Source of the DNA: Bacillus sp. FJAT-50079
GTDB taxonomy: Bacteria; Bacillota; Bacilli; Bacillales; Bacillaceae_C
Length of the DNA stretch: 64,000 bases
Assembly: GCF_018343515.1 (NCBI RefSeq)
Contig: NZ_JAGYPD010000007.1
Coordinates: forward strand, 186,001-250,000
Direction of reading: 5' to 3'
Part shown: positions 1 through 8,577 of the stretch, piece by piece
Layout of the letters: each line of letters starts with the position of its first letter
Numbering within the stretch: the first letter of the stretch is position 1
The notes under the pieces: generated by a model
The model's database searches: none
Seen by the model: only the letters and a program-made list of their open reading frames with translations
Told to the model about the DNA's origin: nothing
Position numbers and translations under genes: made by a program

Positions 1-1
1 G

Positions 2-775
2 GATGAGCGACTTTCACGATTGGAATGGAGCAAAGCAGAACGTGAAAACTTTGTTCAGCTCCTTTTTGAAACGGGTATGAAAGTGCCGACGATGTGCCTC
101 AGTGGTCATCGAAGATTCCCACTTGGCTCCCATGATCAGGATACACGCAATAAGGCATTAGAAATTATGAAAAAGGCAATTGACCTTGCATCAGATATTG
201 GGATTCGGGTCATTCAATTAGCGGGCTATGATGTGTATTACGAGGAGAAAGATGAACTAACAAGAAAATACTTTATTGAAAATCTTAAGCAATCTTTACA
301 GTGGGCGGGAGCAAAGCAAGTCATTCTAGCAATCGAAATTATGGATGACCCCTTTATGAATTCTATTACAAAATACTTATCGATTAGCGCGGAAGTATCA
401 TCGCCTTGGCTCTATGTATACCCGGATTTAGGGAACTTATCAGCATGGGGAAATGACACGTTAAAAGAGCTCACGAGAGGGAAATTAGACATCGCTGCCA
501 TTCATTTAAAAGATACGCTAGCTGTTACAGATGATTTTGCAGGGAAGTTTAAAGGGGTAGACTTTGGGGCCGGATGCGTAGACTTTCAATCCAATTTAAC
601 ATTATTACAATCACTTTCATATAGCGGGCCATTTTTAATCGAGATGTGGAATGAAACGAATAATGAGTATGAAAAAGAGATTAAGAAGGCACTGTCATAT
701 TTACTCCCAATTTTAAAGGAGGCAGGCTTTGATTATGAAGACAAGTTTGCTAGAGTTGAAAAAAGTTGTATATGA
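2..775 (+). CDS. ulaE: L-ribulose/L-xylulose-5-phosphate 3-epimerase, UlaE/SgbU family (5' truncated by window)
   Basis: Sugar-phosphate 3-epimerase of the AP-endonuclease-2 TIM-barrel fold. In the ascorbate/L-xylulose route UlaE converts L-xylulose-5-P to L-ribulose-5-P. The reading frame is open from base 2 ([10 protein letters not shown]) and matches the internal UlaE stretch, so the start lies before the window and about 30 residues are missing. A TTG at 20 is not a credible start. Family blocks seen: [53 protein letters not shown], and near the C terminus [10 protein letters not shown]; the E, D, H and final E are the usual metal ligands. The frame overlaps the next gene by about 40 bases, which implies translational coupling with the 4-epimerase. 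The UlaG lactonase and UlaD decarboxylase genes are not in the window and might lie upstream. Confidence 0.88.
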   Translation, partial: DERLSRLEWSKAERENFVQLLFETGMKVPTMCLSGHRRFPLGSHDQDTRNKALEIMKKAIDLASDIGIRVIQLAGYDVYYEEKDELTRKYFIENLKQSLQWAGAKQVILAIEIMDDPFMNSITKYLSISAEVSSPWLYVYPDLGNLSAWGNDTLKELTRGKLDIAAIHLKDTLAVTDDFAGKFKGVDFGAGCVDFQSNLTLLQSLSYSGPFLIEMWNETNNEYEKEIKKALSYLLPILKEAGFDYEDKFARVEKSCI

Positions 776-1439
776 TGCAAATCTTGCTTTGCCAGAGTAT
801 GGCCTAGTAAAATTTACGTGGGGAAATGTAAGTGTCATTGATCGAAAAGAAGGAATCGTTGTCATTAAGCCAAGTGGCGTACCTTACTCCAAAATGGAAG
901 CGGAGCAGATGGTTGTTACCGATCTGGAGGGGAATGTACTTGAAGGGGATCTTCGTCCGTCTTCTGATTTATTGACGCATCTAGTTTTATACAAACATTT
1001 TCCTGATATTCAATCTGTCGTTCATACCCATTCGATCAATGCGGTCAAATGGGCACAGGCAGGAAGGGATATTCCCGCTTATGGTACTACACATGCAGAT
1101 GCATTTTTTGGTCCAATCCCTTGTACGCGCAATCTTACTGAAGAAGAAGTCCAGCGTGCCTATGAGTTAGAAACAGGGAAAGTAATTGTTGAAACCTTCC
1201 AAGATCGTGAAATCGATCCGAACTCAGTTCCTGGAGTGATCGTGCGCGGGCATGGTCCTTTTACATGGGGAGAATCAGCCACCGCAGCGGTTGAGAATAG
1301 TGTTATTCTGGATGAAATCGCAGATATGGCGATGTATACGGAATTGATTAATAAAGAAAGTAATCCATTGCCGCAATATGTACTGAATAAGCATTATTAT
1401 CGAAAGCACGGTGAGAATGCTTATTACGGGCAAAAGTAA
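735..1439 (+). CDS. ulaF: L-ribulose-5-phosphate 4-epimerase (AraD/UlaF/SgbE family)
   Basis: Class II aldolase-fold epimerase, 234 residues from the ATG at 735, converting L-ribulose-5-P to D-xylulose-5-P for the pentose phosphate pathway. Visible family blocks: [25 protein letters not shown], the zinc-binding [24 protein letters not shown] and the C-terminal [15 protein letters not shown]. An AAAGGAGG site lies at 715-722; both TTG 729 and ATG 735 are reachable, and the ATG gives the usual family N terminus. The start lies inside the 3' end of the UlaE-like gene. Whether the main substrate comes from ascorbate, L-arabinose or another L-pentose cannot be told from the protein; the ascorbate-type PTS genes downstream favour the Ula role. 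Confidence 0.9.
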   Translation: MKTSLLELKKVVYDANLALPEYGLVKFTWGNVSVIDRKEGIVVIKPSGVPYSKMEAEQMVVTDLEGNVLEGDLRPSSDLLTHLVLYKHFPDIQSVVHTHSINAVKWAQAGRDIPAYGTTHADAFFGPIPCTRNLTEEEVQRAYELETGKVIVETFQDREIDPNSVPGVIVRGHGPFTWGESATAAVENSVILDEIADMAMYTELINKESNPLPQYVLNKHYYRKHGENAYYGQK

Positions 1440-1458
1440 AGTGAATAGTAAAAGCGAG

Positions 1459-1488
1459 GGTCGTTCCTTTAATAAGGAGCGGCCTTTT
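1459..1488 (+). terminator. Rho-independent terminator after ulaF
   Basis: Nine-pair stem (1459-1467 with 1476-1484, two G-U pairs), 8-base loop, followed by TTTT. It separates the epimerase genes from the PTS operon. Confidence 0.75.
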
Positions 1489-1569
1489 CGTGTCTAAAGA
1501 GCATGTAATGCGATTGAATAAGCAGAATCTAACGATCAATACGAATGTTTGAAATAAATAAAAAACTTG

Positions 1570-1598
1570 TTGCGTTTTATATTACTGTCAGTTACAAT
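1570..1598 (+). promoter_or_regulatory. Sigma-A-type promoter of the first PTS operon
   Basis: TTGCGT at 1570-1575 and TACAAT at 1593-1598 with a 17-base spacer. Transcription would start near 1605, leaving a leader of about 165 bases before the IIC gene. It lies in the 333-base gap 1440-1772. Confidence 0.65.
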
Positions 1599-1613
1599 AA
1601 AAACAATCACAAT

Positions 1614-1642
1614 ACGATCAATAACTTCGATCGTTAAGATCG
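1614..1642. promoter_or_regulatory. Candidate DeoR operator downstream of the -10 box
   Basis: Contains ACGATCA (reverse TGATCGT), the palindrome CGATCG followed by TTAA, then GATCG. A further copy of the 10-base direct repeat ACGATCAATA sits at 1532-1541, upstream of the -35 box. Similar TGATCGTTT occurs just before the DeoR gene (10154-10162). The position over the likely start site would suit repression. Confidence 0.5.
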
Positions 1643-1736
1643 CAATGGTGATCACCTATGGATGTTTGGAAAGAAGTCAAGGTTGAAGTGGAAATTTTGT
1701 TGGAGGTGGCTGAATCATAATATTTTAAGCAATTGA

Positions 1737-1750
1737 TGTAAGCGCTTAAT
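1737..1750. promoter_or_regulatory. Candidate cre (CcpA) site
   Basis: TGTAAGCGCTTAAT matches 12 of 14 positions of the cre consensus TGWAANCGNTNWCA and contains the palindrome AAGCGCTT. It lies between the promoter and the IIC start codon, a roadblock position. Confidence 0.5.
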
Positions 1751-1772
1751 ACAGAAAAGGAGGGAACAAAAA

Positions 1773-3200
1773 ATGGAAAATACTTTTGATTATGCTTTAA
1801 CCGCCTTTCAATTTTTCTTTGATAACATTCTTGCTAAACCCGAATTCTTTATTGGTTTGTTAGTTTTTCTCGGTTATATGCTTTTGGGTAAGGGCTTGGC
1901 AGAGTCGTTCTCTGGATTTATTAAAGCGGCTGTGGGCTTTATGATTCTTTTAGTTGGCTCATCAGGAATGGTTGGTGCCTTTTCCCCAGTCCTTACTGGT
2001 TTGATTGAAAAGTATGACCTGAAAGCGGCTGTTATTGATTCCAATTTTGGGTATGCTGCAGCCAATAAAGGGCTAGAGAGTATCGGGGAATCAACGTCAC
2101 TCACAATGGTAGTATTATTGGTTGGCTTCTTATTTAATATTCTACTTATAGCCTTGAAAAGAATTACTAAAATTAGAACATTGTTTATTACAGGCCATAT
2201 TATGGTCAAACAATCAGCGTTTTTAACCTTTATGGTTTTCTACGCAGTTCCTTCATTAAGAAGTATTGAAGGCGCTATCATTATTGGGATACTGATAGGG
2301 ACATATTGGGCGGTTTTTTCCAATCTTACCCTTGAGGCTACTGATAGTTTAGTAGGTGAAAGAGCTTTTGCAGTAGGCCATCCACAAATGTTTGGTATTT
2401 GGTTGGTCGATAAATTTGCGGCTAAGTTCGGTGATAAAAATAAAACGATTGATAACGTGAAGTTGCCAAAGGCAATTTCGGTCATGTCCGATAATGTAGT
2501 TGGGACATCGGTTGTCATGTTACTGATGTTCGGAGCAGTACTTATTGCACTTGGACCTGAAACGATGAAAGAATTAGATCCTGGAACATATAAAGATTTC
2601 TCTTTCGCTGCTTACGTAGTGTCAAAATGTTTGTCATTTACTGTTTTCTTCCTCATCCTCCAAATGGGTGTGAAGATGTTTGTATCGGAATTAATTGAGT
2701 CATTTATGGGAATTTCTAATAAACTTCTAAAAGGATCTGTTCCTGCTGTTGACTGTGCGGCCACTTTTGGCTTTGCAAATCCAAATACGATTCTATTAGG
2801 CTTTATTTGTGGAACGATAGGTCAAATTGTAGCGATATTGGGACTATTAGTGTTTAAATCTCCAATTATGATTATTTCCGGATTTGTTCCGCTATTTTTT
2901 GATAATGCTACATTAGCGGTCTTTGCTCACAACAAAGGCGGAGTGAGAGCTGCTGTAATTATGCCGATTATTTCCGGTGTATTACAAGTGTTGGGAGGAG
3001 CAATTGGTGTACTCATGTTCTCCCTCTATCAATTTGGCGGGTGGTATGGAAACCTTGACTTTGCTACTGCTTGGATAGGTTTTGGCTTCCTGATTAAGAA
3101 CTTTGAAATTATTGGACTTGTGTTGGCGCTCATCATTATGCTTGCCATTCCACAATTACAATATTTAAGAAATAAAGATAAGTATTTTGAGGGCACATAA
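1773..3200 (+). CDS. PTS transporter subunit IIC, ascorbate (UlaA/SgaT) family
   Basis: Membrane channel component of a phosphotransferase system, 475 residues with about ten hydrophobic segments. Recognised by family blocks such as the N-terminal NILAKPEFFIGLLVFLGY, VGHPQMFGIW, the central GVKMFVSELIESFMGIS, the PAVDCAATFGFANPN block and SGFVPLFFDNATLAVFAHNKGG near the C terminus. UlaA members carry L-ascorbate and probably other sugar acids or sugars; the substrate is not readable from the sequence. A ribosome site (AAAAGGAGGG) precedes ATG 1773. The cognate IIB follows 31 bases downstream. A second IIC of the same family lies at 5077, so the locus has two parallel transporters. Confidence 0.9.
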   Translation: MENTFDYALTAFQFFFDNILAKPEFFIGLLVFLGYMLLGKGLAESFSGFIKAAVGFMILLVGSSGMVGAFSPVLTGLIEKYDLKAAVIDSNFGYAAANKGLESIGESTSLTMVVLLVGFLFNILLIALKRITKIRTLFITGHIMVKQSAFLTFMVFYAVPSLRSIEGAIIIGILIGTYWAVFSNLTLEATDSLVGERAFAVGHPQMFGIWLVDKFAAKFGDKNKTIDNVKLPKAISVMSDNVVGTSVVMLLMFGAVLIALGPETMKELDPGTYKDFSFAAYVVSKCLSFTVFFLILQMGVKMFVSELIESFMGISNKLLKGSVPAVDCAATFGFANPNTILLGFICGTIGQIVAILGLLVFKSPIMIISGFVPLFFDNATLAVFAHNKGGVRAAVIMPIISGVLQVLGGAIGVLMFSLYQFGGWYGNLDFATAWIGFGFLIKNFEIIGLVLALIIMLAIPQLQYLRNKDKYFEGT

Positions 3201-3231
3201 TAATAAAAACATAAAAAAGGAGAGATTTATT

Positions 3232-3519
3232 ATGCTAAAAGTATTAGCTGCTTGCGGTGCGGGAATTGGATCGAGTCAAATTATCAAAATGAAAATAAAA
3301 AAGGTATGTGAAAAATTAAATATTCCTGTTGAAATCTCACATTTGAGTATAGGAATGGCTAAATCAGAAGCGGACAAATATGATGTGATTTTTACAATGA
3401 ATGGACTAGTTTCCAACTTTTCTAATCTGAAGGGCGATACGAAAGTAATTGGCTTAGTTAATCTTATGTCTGAAAATGAAATGGAAACAAAACTTAAAGA
3501 AGCATTAGGGATCGAGTAA
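3232..3519 (+). CDS. PTS transporter subunit IIB, ascorbate (UlaB/SgaB) type
   Basis: Small cytoplasmic phosphocarrier, 95 residues, of the lactose/cellobiose-IIB-like fold. The phosphorylated cysteine is Cys8 in the loop CGAGIGSS, the hallmark P-loop of Ula-type IIB proteins. It receives phosphate from a IIA (candidates at 8578 and 11019) and passes it to the sugar in the IIC at 1773. The start is ATG 3232 behind AAAAGGAGAG; the frame also opens at TTG 3187, which overlaps the IIC gene and lacks a ribosome site. A hairpin follows the stop codon, so expression of the downstream sulfatase may be partly attenuated. Confidence 0.88.
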   Translation: MLKVLAACGAGIGSSQIIKMKIKKVCEKLNIPVEISHLSIGMAKSEADKYDVIFTMNGLVSNFSNLKGDTKVIGLVNLMSENEMETKLKEALGIE

Positions 3520-3526
3520 AAAAATG

Positions 3527-3564
3527 AGGGAGTGTCTTAGTAATAAGATCTCTCCCTAGTTTTA
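3527..3564 (+). terminator. Imperfect terminator or attenuator between IIB and sulfatase 1
   Basis: AGGGAG (3527-3532) pairs with CTCCCT (3552-3557) and TCTTA (3535-3539) with TAAGA (3544-3548), with a 2x3 internal loop and a short AGTTTTA tail. It is weak, so partial read-through is likely. Confidence 0.45.
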
Positions 3565-3597
3565 TCATCAATTTAAGTTTTTAAAACAAAAGCTGAG

Positions 3598-4989
3598 GTG
3601 AGTCCGATTACCGAGTTAAAGAAGCATAATATCGTATATATTCATACGCATGATAGTGGGAAAATTTTCAGTCCGTACGGCTATGCAGTGAATACACCTC
3701 ATATTGAAGCACTGGCAAATGAGTCGCTTTTATTCAGACAGGCATTTGCTGCAAGTCCGACTTGCTCACCTAGTCGATCGGCGATGCTCACAGGGATGTA
3801 TCCCCATTCATGTGAGATGCTTGGATTGGCAAATCGCGGCTTTTCAATTGCCGATTATGATTGGCATATTGTTTCTAACTTAAAAAAACATGGATATAAG
3901 ACGGCTCTTTGTGGGATCCAACACGAAGCGGGACATTATTTAGATCATGAAGCTGGAGCGGAAATCATTGGTTATGACGAGGATATAACGAGCAGCAAGA
4001 ATATTAAAAGCTATCAGCAACCATATAGTTGGGATTATGAGAATGCCTTAAATGTATCAGAGTGGCTGCGGTCCCGAAATTCAGAGCAACCGTTTTTCCT
4101 ATCCTTTGGCATGTATTCAGCACACAGAGAATATCCGGTAGCGAATCATGACATTGTCAATCCGGATCGAGTAATGCCGCCACATCCGATTCCAGACAAT
4201 TCGACCACCCGTGAAGATTATGCGAGACATTTAATATCTATTGGTCATGCAGATCATTGTGTCGGTCTCGTAATCAATGCATTGAAAGAAACGGGGTTGT
4301 ATGAAAATAGCATTATTATTTTTACAACCGATCATGGTATAGCGTTTCCATTTTCAAAATGTAATTTATATGATGCCGGAATCGGAGTCGCGTTGATGAT
4401 GAGAGTGCCTAGCAGTAAGGCGAATGGTTTAACGATGGATAACTTAATATCCCAAATCGATCTTTACCCAACGCTTTGCGAATTAGTTGGTATAGAAAAA
4501 GCAGATCGACTTCAAGGAGAATCTTTTGCCCGCTATTTTTATGATGAAATGGACCCGCATCGCAACAAGATTTTTGCAGAGATTAACTTCCATACATCTT
4601 ACGAGCCTGCTAGATGTATAAGGACAGAAAGATATAAATATATTCGTTATTTTGATCATGAGTATTTAAAAATAAATATATCTAATATAAACGAATCTCC
4701 GACAAAGAAATTATTTATGGCAAACCAACTTGAAAATCGAGTGAAAGAGCCAGAAGCGCTATATGACTTATTGTATGATTCCGGTGAAAGAAATAATTTG
4801 ATCGGAGATCCGAACTACTCTCGCATAATTGATTATTTTAGAAATGAAATGAATGAGTGGCAGCTAGATACGAATGATCCTTTAATAAAAGGGCCTATAC
4901 GAAGAAAAAAAGAATGGAAAGTGAATAAAAAAACAAGTGTAGTTCCAAGTAGTAAAAATAGAGATGATTATGAAGTTTATAACGAGTAA
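3598..4989 (+). CDS. Formylglycine-dependent sulfatase (N-sulfoglucosamine sulfohydrolase-like), cytoplasmic
   Basis: Type I sulfatase of 463 residues. The formylglycine motif CSPSR is at residues 56-60 (PTCSPSRSAMLTG), so Cys56 would be converted by the FGE encoded at 9130. The segments TPHIEALA, FTTDHGIAFPF and the C-terminal TNDP block resemble the heparan sulfamidase (SGSH) branch, but the true substrate, O- or N-sulfate, is unknown. No signal peptide or membrane segment is present, so it should act in the cytoplasm on something already imported. The start is unusual: no ATG occurs before Met63, and a good GAGGTGAG ribosome site overlaps the GTG at 3598; an ATT at 3607 sits at ideal spacing. 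It lies behind a IIC-IIB pair, as does the second sulfatase. Confidence 0.82.
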   Translation: MSPITELKKHNIVYIHTHDSGKIFSPYGYAVNTPHIEALANESLLFRQAFAASPTCSPSRSAMLTGMYPHSCEMLGLANRGFSIADYDWHIVSNLKKHGYKTALCGIQHEAGHYLDHEAGAEIIGYDEDITSSKNIKSYQQPYSWDYENALNVSEWLRSRNSEQPFFLSFGMYSAHREYPVANHDIVNPDRVMPPHPIPDNSTTREDYARHLISIGHADHCVGLVINALKETGLYENSIIIFTTDHGIAFPFSKCNLYDAGIGVALMMRVPSSKANGLTMDNLISQIDLYPTLCELVGIEKADRLQGESFARYFYDEMDPHRNKIFAEINFHTSYEPARCIRTERYKYIRYFDHEYLKINISNINESPTKKLFMANQLENRVKEPEALYDLLYDSGERNNLIGDPNYSRIIDYFRNEMNEWQLDTNDPLIKGPIRRKKEWKVNKKTSVVPSSKNRDDYEVYNE

Positions 4990-5028
4990 AATGTAATCCT
5001 GCCATTCATATAACTTTTTAACCATTTC

Positions 5029-5042
5029 TGTAAGCGTTATCC
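5029..5042. promoter_or_regulatory. Candidate cre (CcpA) site before second IIC
   Basis: TGTAAGCGTTATCC agrees with 13 of 14 positions of TGWAANCGNTNWCA; only the last base differs. It lies about 35 bases before the IIC start, suggesting separate catabolite control of the second module. Confidence 0.6.
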
Positions 5043-5076
5043 TGGATTGTTAAAAAAGAGAAATGATGGTGATGTG

Positions 5077-6393
5077 ATGTTAAAAAGTGTTTTTGATTTT
5101 ATTGTAAATGACGTTCTTGGAAAGCCTGAAATTGTAATCGGGATTTTGGTAGCCATAGGATATATTTTACGGAAAAGCTCTGGGACAAAGATCATTACTG
5201 GTGCTGTAACTGCAATGGTCGGTATTACGATGCTATTAACCGGTGGAAAGCTGATGAGTGAGTATTTTAAACCAATTACTGCTGCTGTTAATGAGGCATA
5301 TGGAATTAAGGGTTATATTATGGATTCTTATGCAATGAAAGCCGCCACCCAAAATATGTTGGGGGATAGTTTTGCCCTCGTCGGCTACGTTTTCATTGTT
5401 GCTTTCGCAGTCAATTTATTGATTGTGGCCTGCGGTAAATATACAAAAATGCACGGTGTGTTCTTGACTGGGCAAACTGGTATTGCTCAGGCGGCGGCGA
5501 TGTTATGGCTAATGATTTTCTATTTTGGAAAACTCGGAATGAATAGTTTTTGGACAGTACTTATTTCCGGTACGATCGTCGGGATCCTATGGTCAATAGG
5601 TATTCAGCTCTCTACAAAACCGGTAAATCATGTAACAAATAATGCCGGTTTTACCATTGCTCATAACCAAATGTTTGGTATCTGGTTTTTCTCTAAGATT
5701 GCAAGGTTTTTTGGAGACCCGGAGAAAAGCAATGCTGAAAATCTTCGTTTACCCGGGTTTTTAGGAATATTTAATAGTAATGTTGTTGCAGTTGCAATTC
5801 TTATGTCTGTTTTCGTCGGCGGCTTTATGCTTTCACTAGGGATCGATGGTGTTCAGGAATTAGCGGGGAATACAAATTGGTTTGTCTACATTATTATGAC
5901 GGGAATTACATTTTCCATGTATATGGTCATTATTTTGACAGGAGTCAGGATGTTTGTTGGGGAACTTGCTGCATCTTTTAAAGGAATTCAAGAAAGACTT
6001 TTGCCAAACGCTACTCCAGGGGTGGACGTTGCAGCGTTGCTTGCTTTCGGACCAAACTCTGCAGTTATAGGTTTCATTTTTACAACACTTGGAACACTGA
6101 TTGGCATGGGAATTCTGCTTATCTTAAAACTACCAATTATGGTTCTAACTGGTTTTACCCCACTATTCTTTGACGGAGGACCAATTGGAGTCATAGCTAA
6201 CAAATATGGTGGATGGAAGGCAGCGGCGGCATGTGGTACCATACTTGGATTAATTCATGTATTTGGGACAATTTGGATGATACCGATTAGTGGATTGGAA
6301 GATGAAATGGGTTGGTCGGGTATGTTTGATTTAAGTACAATCTGGCCTGCGATTGTTGAAGTATTTAGATTTATTGCAAGTTTATTAAGTTAA
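5077..6393 (+). CDS. PTS transporter subunit IIC, ascorbate (UlaA/SgaT) family, second copy
   Basis: Second UlaA-type permease, 438 residues from ATG 5077, with the same architecture as the IIC at 1773: an N-terminal VLGKPEIVIGILVAIGY, the HNQMFGIWFFSKIARFFGD block, VRMFVGELAASFKGIQ, PGVDVAALLAFGPN and a C-terminal TGFTPLFFDGGPIGVIANK. The frame extends upstream to TTG 5047, but a GGTGATG ribosome site at 5068-5074 favours GTG 5074 or ATG 5077. Its IIB follows after 37 bases. The two permeases are clearly related but diverged, so they may import different sulfated or desulfated forms of one substrate, or two substrates. Confidence 0.88.
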   Translation: MLKSVFDFIVNDVLGKPEIVIGILVAIGYILRKSSGTKIITGAVTAMVGITMLLTGGKLMSEYFKPITAAVNEAYGIKGYIMDSYAMKAATQNMLGDSFALVGYVFIVAFAVNLLIVACGKYTKMHGVFLTGQTGIAQAAAMLWLMIFYFGKLGMNSFWTVLISGTIVGILWSIGIQLSTKPVNHVTNNAGFTIAHNQMFGIWFFSKIARFFGDPEKSNAENLRLPGFLGIFNSNVVAVAILMSVFVGGFMLSLGIDGVQELAGNTNWFVYIIMTGITFSMYMVIILTGVRMFVGELAASFKGIQERLLPNATPGVDVAALLAFGPNSAVIGFIFTTLGTLIGMGILLILKLPIMVLTGFTPLFFDGGPIGVIANKYGGWKAAAACGTILGLIHVFGTIWMIPISGLEDEMGWSGMFDLSTIWPAIVEVFRFIASLLS

Positions 6394-6430
6394 CCTATAA
6401 AAAAATAAAAGAATACTAGGAGGAATTAAC

Positions 6431-6751
6431 ATGAGTAAAGAAAAAGTGAACTTATTGTTCGTATGTGGTTTTGGTGTTGGAAGCAGTTTAATGATGAAAA
6501 TGTCGGTAGAGCCTGTCTTAGAACGATATGGAATTAACTGTGAGATGCAAGTAACGGCTGCTGGTGAGGCTAATGGATATTTAGATTGGGCAGACATTGT
6601 TGGAGTGAACGAAATGCTAGGTGATGTTCTTAATATTGATGATAAAAATATTGAATTTATCAGTGTTAAAAACTTAACGGATGGAGAAGCAATTTCCAAA
6701 CAGGTATTGGAAATTGTTGAAAAGAAATTTCCAGAAGCTTTAATAAAGTAA
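6431..6751 (+). CDS. PTS transporter subunit IIB, ascorbate (UlaB) type, second copy
   Basis: IIB phosphocarrier of 106 residues with the phospho-cysteine loop CGFGVGSS (Cys12). It partners the IIC at 5077. The ribosome site TAGGAGGAATT precedes ATG 6431 at normal spacing. A diverged copy of the IIB at 3232: both keep the active cysteine and GSS loop but differ widely elsewhere, and this one is longer at the C terminus. A degenerate repeat element separates it from the following sulfatase gene. Confidence 0.87.
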   Translation: MSKEKVNLLFVCGFGVGSSLMMKMSVEPVLERYGINCEMQVTAAGEANGYLDWADIVGVNEMLGDVLNIDDKNIEFISVKNLTDGEAISKQVLEIVEKKFPEALIK

Positions 6752-6838
6752 TATCATTTTAAAATAGCCGGAGTTTATGAAAACCCCTCTGAGTTGGTAG
6801 AAGAGGAGCTGAAATACTTTTAGCTAAATTCTCACTTC

Positions 6839-6953
6839 GTTGATTGAAATGAAAGGTGCAAGACTCCAACAGGAGGATGGATAATGGGAGACCCCGCAGG
6901 TGCGTTCTCCCGGATCCGTCTGCGGAAATCGAGCACCTGGAACTGAAATCAGC
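6839..6953. repeat. Degenerate Bacillaceae-type intergenic repeat, copy 1
   Basis: A GC-richer 115-base block beginning GTTGATTG and ending in a near-complement (GAACTGAAATCAGC). Internal landmarks are GACTCC, GAGACCCCGCAGGTGCG and GCGGAAATCGAGCACCTGGAA. The same landmarks, in the opposite orientation, recur at 37028-37284. It fills most of the 330-base gap between IIB and sulfatase 2 and encodes no protein that I can support. Confidence 0.6.
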
Positions 6954-7081
6954 ACTCATATACGAATAAATATAAAAACACTAGAATCTTAAACAGCTAT
7001 TAATTTTTTGAAAAGCCACGTGTTTTCAGTGTCCTCCATTGCAAGTATGGGGGCCTTATGTAAAGGAAAGGAGAGATCGTC

Positions 7082-8575
7082 GTGAAGGCAATAGTAGTAT
7101 TGTTTGATAGTTTAAATCGACATTATTTACCTCCGTACGGAAACGACTGGTCGATTGCTCCAAATTTTAAACGATTAGCTGACAAATCAGTCACATTTGA
7201 AAATAGCTATATAGGGAGCATGCCTTGTATGCCAGCTAGGAGGGAGTTACATACAGGGCGATATAATTTTTTACACCGGGAATGGGGACCTATTGAACCG
7301 TTTGATGATTCAATGCCAGAGTTACTAAAAAAATCGGGCGTGTATTCCCATTTAATAAGTGATCACTTCCACTATTGGGAAGATGGTGGCTCCACTTATC
7401 ATAATCGCTATTCTTCCTGGGAGGTTGTTAGGGGACAGGAAGGAGATGCTTGGAAAGGAGAAGTGGAGGAGCCGGAAATACCAGAGGTCGTACGAGTCCC
7501 ACAATCGCATGATGGTGGTGGTCCATCCTCATTATGGCGATATGAATGGGTAAATCGAAAGTATATGAAGAGTGAAGAAAAACAACCTCAATCAAAGGTT
7601 TTTTCAATGGGGGCCGAGTTTATCGAGAAGAATGTTGAATCCGATAATTGGATGCTCCATTTAGAAACATTTGATCCTCATGAGCCGTTTTTTGTACAAC
7701 AGCATTATCTTGATATGTACGAAGATGATTATCAAGGTGCGTATTATGATTGGCCAAGGGGAGAAGCAGATGAGGATTCAGAAGTAATTGAACATGTAAG
7801 AAAACGTTATGCCGCATTATTAACGATGTGTGATAGAAATCTTGGGAAAGTCCTAGATTTAATGGATAAACATAATATGTGGAAAGATACGATGCTAATC
7901 GTTGGTACGGACCATGGTTTTCTATTAGGTGAACACGGCTGGTGGGGAAAGAATTTAATGCCTTATTATAATAAAATTGCCCATACCCCTTTATTTATAT
8001 GGGATCCGAGAAGTGCTCATCAAAATGAAAGAAGGCAATCATTAGTTCAAATGATTGATTGGGCCCCTACATTATTGGACTATTTTAATATTGACATCCC
8101 AAAAGATATGCAAGGGAAGCCGCTTAAAGAAACGATCGCGGAAGATAAAATTGTTCGAAAGGCGAGTTTATTTGGGGTCCACGGTGGTCATGTCAATATA
8201 ACCGATGGTAAATACCTGTATATGCGGGCTCCTGTTAATCCTGATAATAAACCATTATATAATTACACCTTAATGCCGGTCCATATGAAGAAACGATTTG
8301 ATGTAGAAGAATTAAAACAGACTGAATACGTAGAACCATTTGATTTTACTAAAGGGGTTAAAGTGTTAAAAACACCAGCAAAAGATAAATATCAGGTTCA
8401 TAAATATGGACATTTATTATTTGACTTAGAAAATGATCCCGAACAACTTGCTCCATTAAAAGATCCTAAGATCGAATCAATGATGATTCAAAAAATGGTT
8501 GAGATTATGAAGGAAAGCGATTCCCCGCAAGAACAATTTGAAAGGCTAGGATTACAGATATATATGGGAGGTTAA
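7082..8575 (+). CDS. Formylglycine-dependent sulfatase / alkaline-phosphatase-superfamily hydrolase, cytoplasmic
   Basis: Second sulfatase, 497 residues, GTG start behind GGAAAGGAGAG. The modification motif is CMPAR at residues 49-53, a valid C-x-P-x-R signature, so Cys49 is the predicted formylglycine. Metal-site segments visible: LFDSLNRHYLPPYG at the N terminus (Asp9), HLETFDPHEPF, and GTDHGFLLGEHGWWGK. It differs strongly from the sulfatase at 3598, implying a different sulfate ester or position. There is no signal peptide, the protein starting directly with the first beta-strand. The IIA gene starts 3 bases after its stop, so transport and desulfation are translated together. Confidence 0.82.
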   Translation: MKAIVVLFDSLNRHYLPPYGNDWSIAPNFKRLADKSVTFENSYIGSMPCMPARRELHTGRYNFLHREWGPIEPFDDSMPELLKKSGVYSHLISDHFHYWEDGGSTYHNRYSSWEVVRGQEGDAWKGEVEEPEIPEVVRVPQSHDGGGPSSLWRYEWVNRKYMKSEEKQPQSKVFSMGAEFIEKNVESDNWMLHLETFDPHEPFFVQQHYLDMYEDDYQGAYYDWPRGEADEDSEVIEHVRKRYAALLTMCDRNLGKVLDLMDKHNMWKDTMLIVGTDHGFLLGEHGWWGKNLMPYYNKIAHTPLFIWDPRSAHQNERRQSLVQMIDWAPTLLDYFNIDIPKDMQGKPLKETIAEDKIVRKASLFGVHGGHVNITDGKYLYMRAPVNPDNKPLYNYTLMPVHMKKRFDVEELKQTEYVEPFDFTKGVKVLKTPAKDKYQVHKYGHLLFDLENDPEQLAPLKDPKIESMMIQKMVEIMKESDSPQEQFERLGLQIYMGG

Positions 8576-8577
8576 TA

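Noticed and set aside
1348-1539. 63-codon minus-strand ORF
   Set aside because: Overlaps the ulaF end and its terminator; no ribosome site and no familiar motif.
6759-6959. 66-codon minus-strand ORF between IIB and sulfatase 2
   Set aside because: It lies across the degenerate repeat, and its frame is explained by that repeat's GC-rich palindromic sequence.
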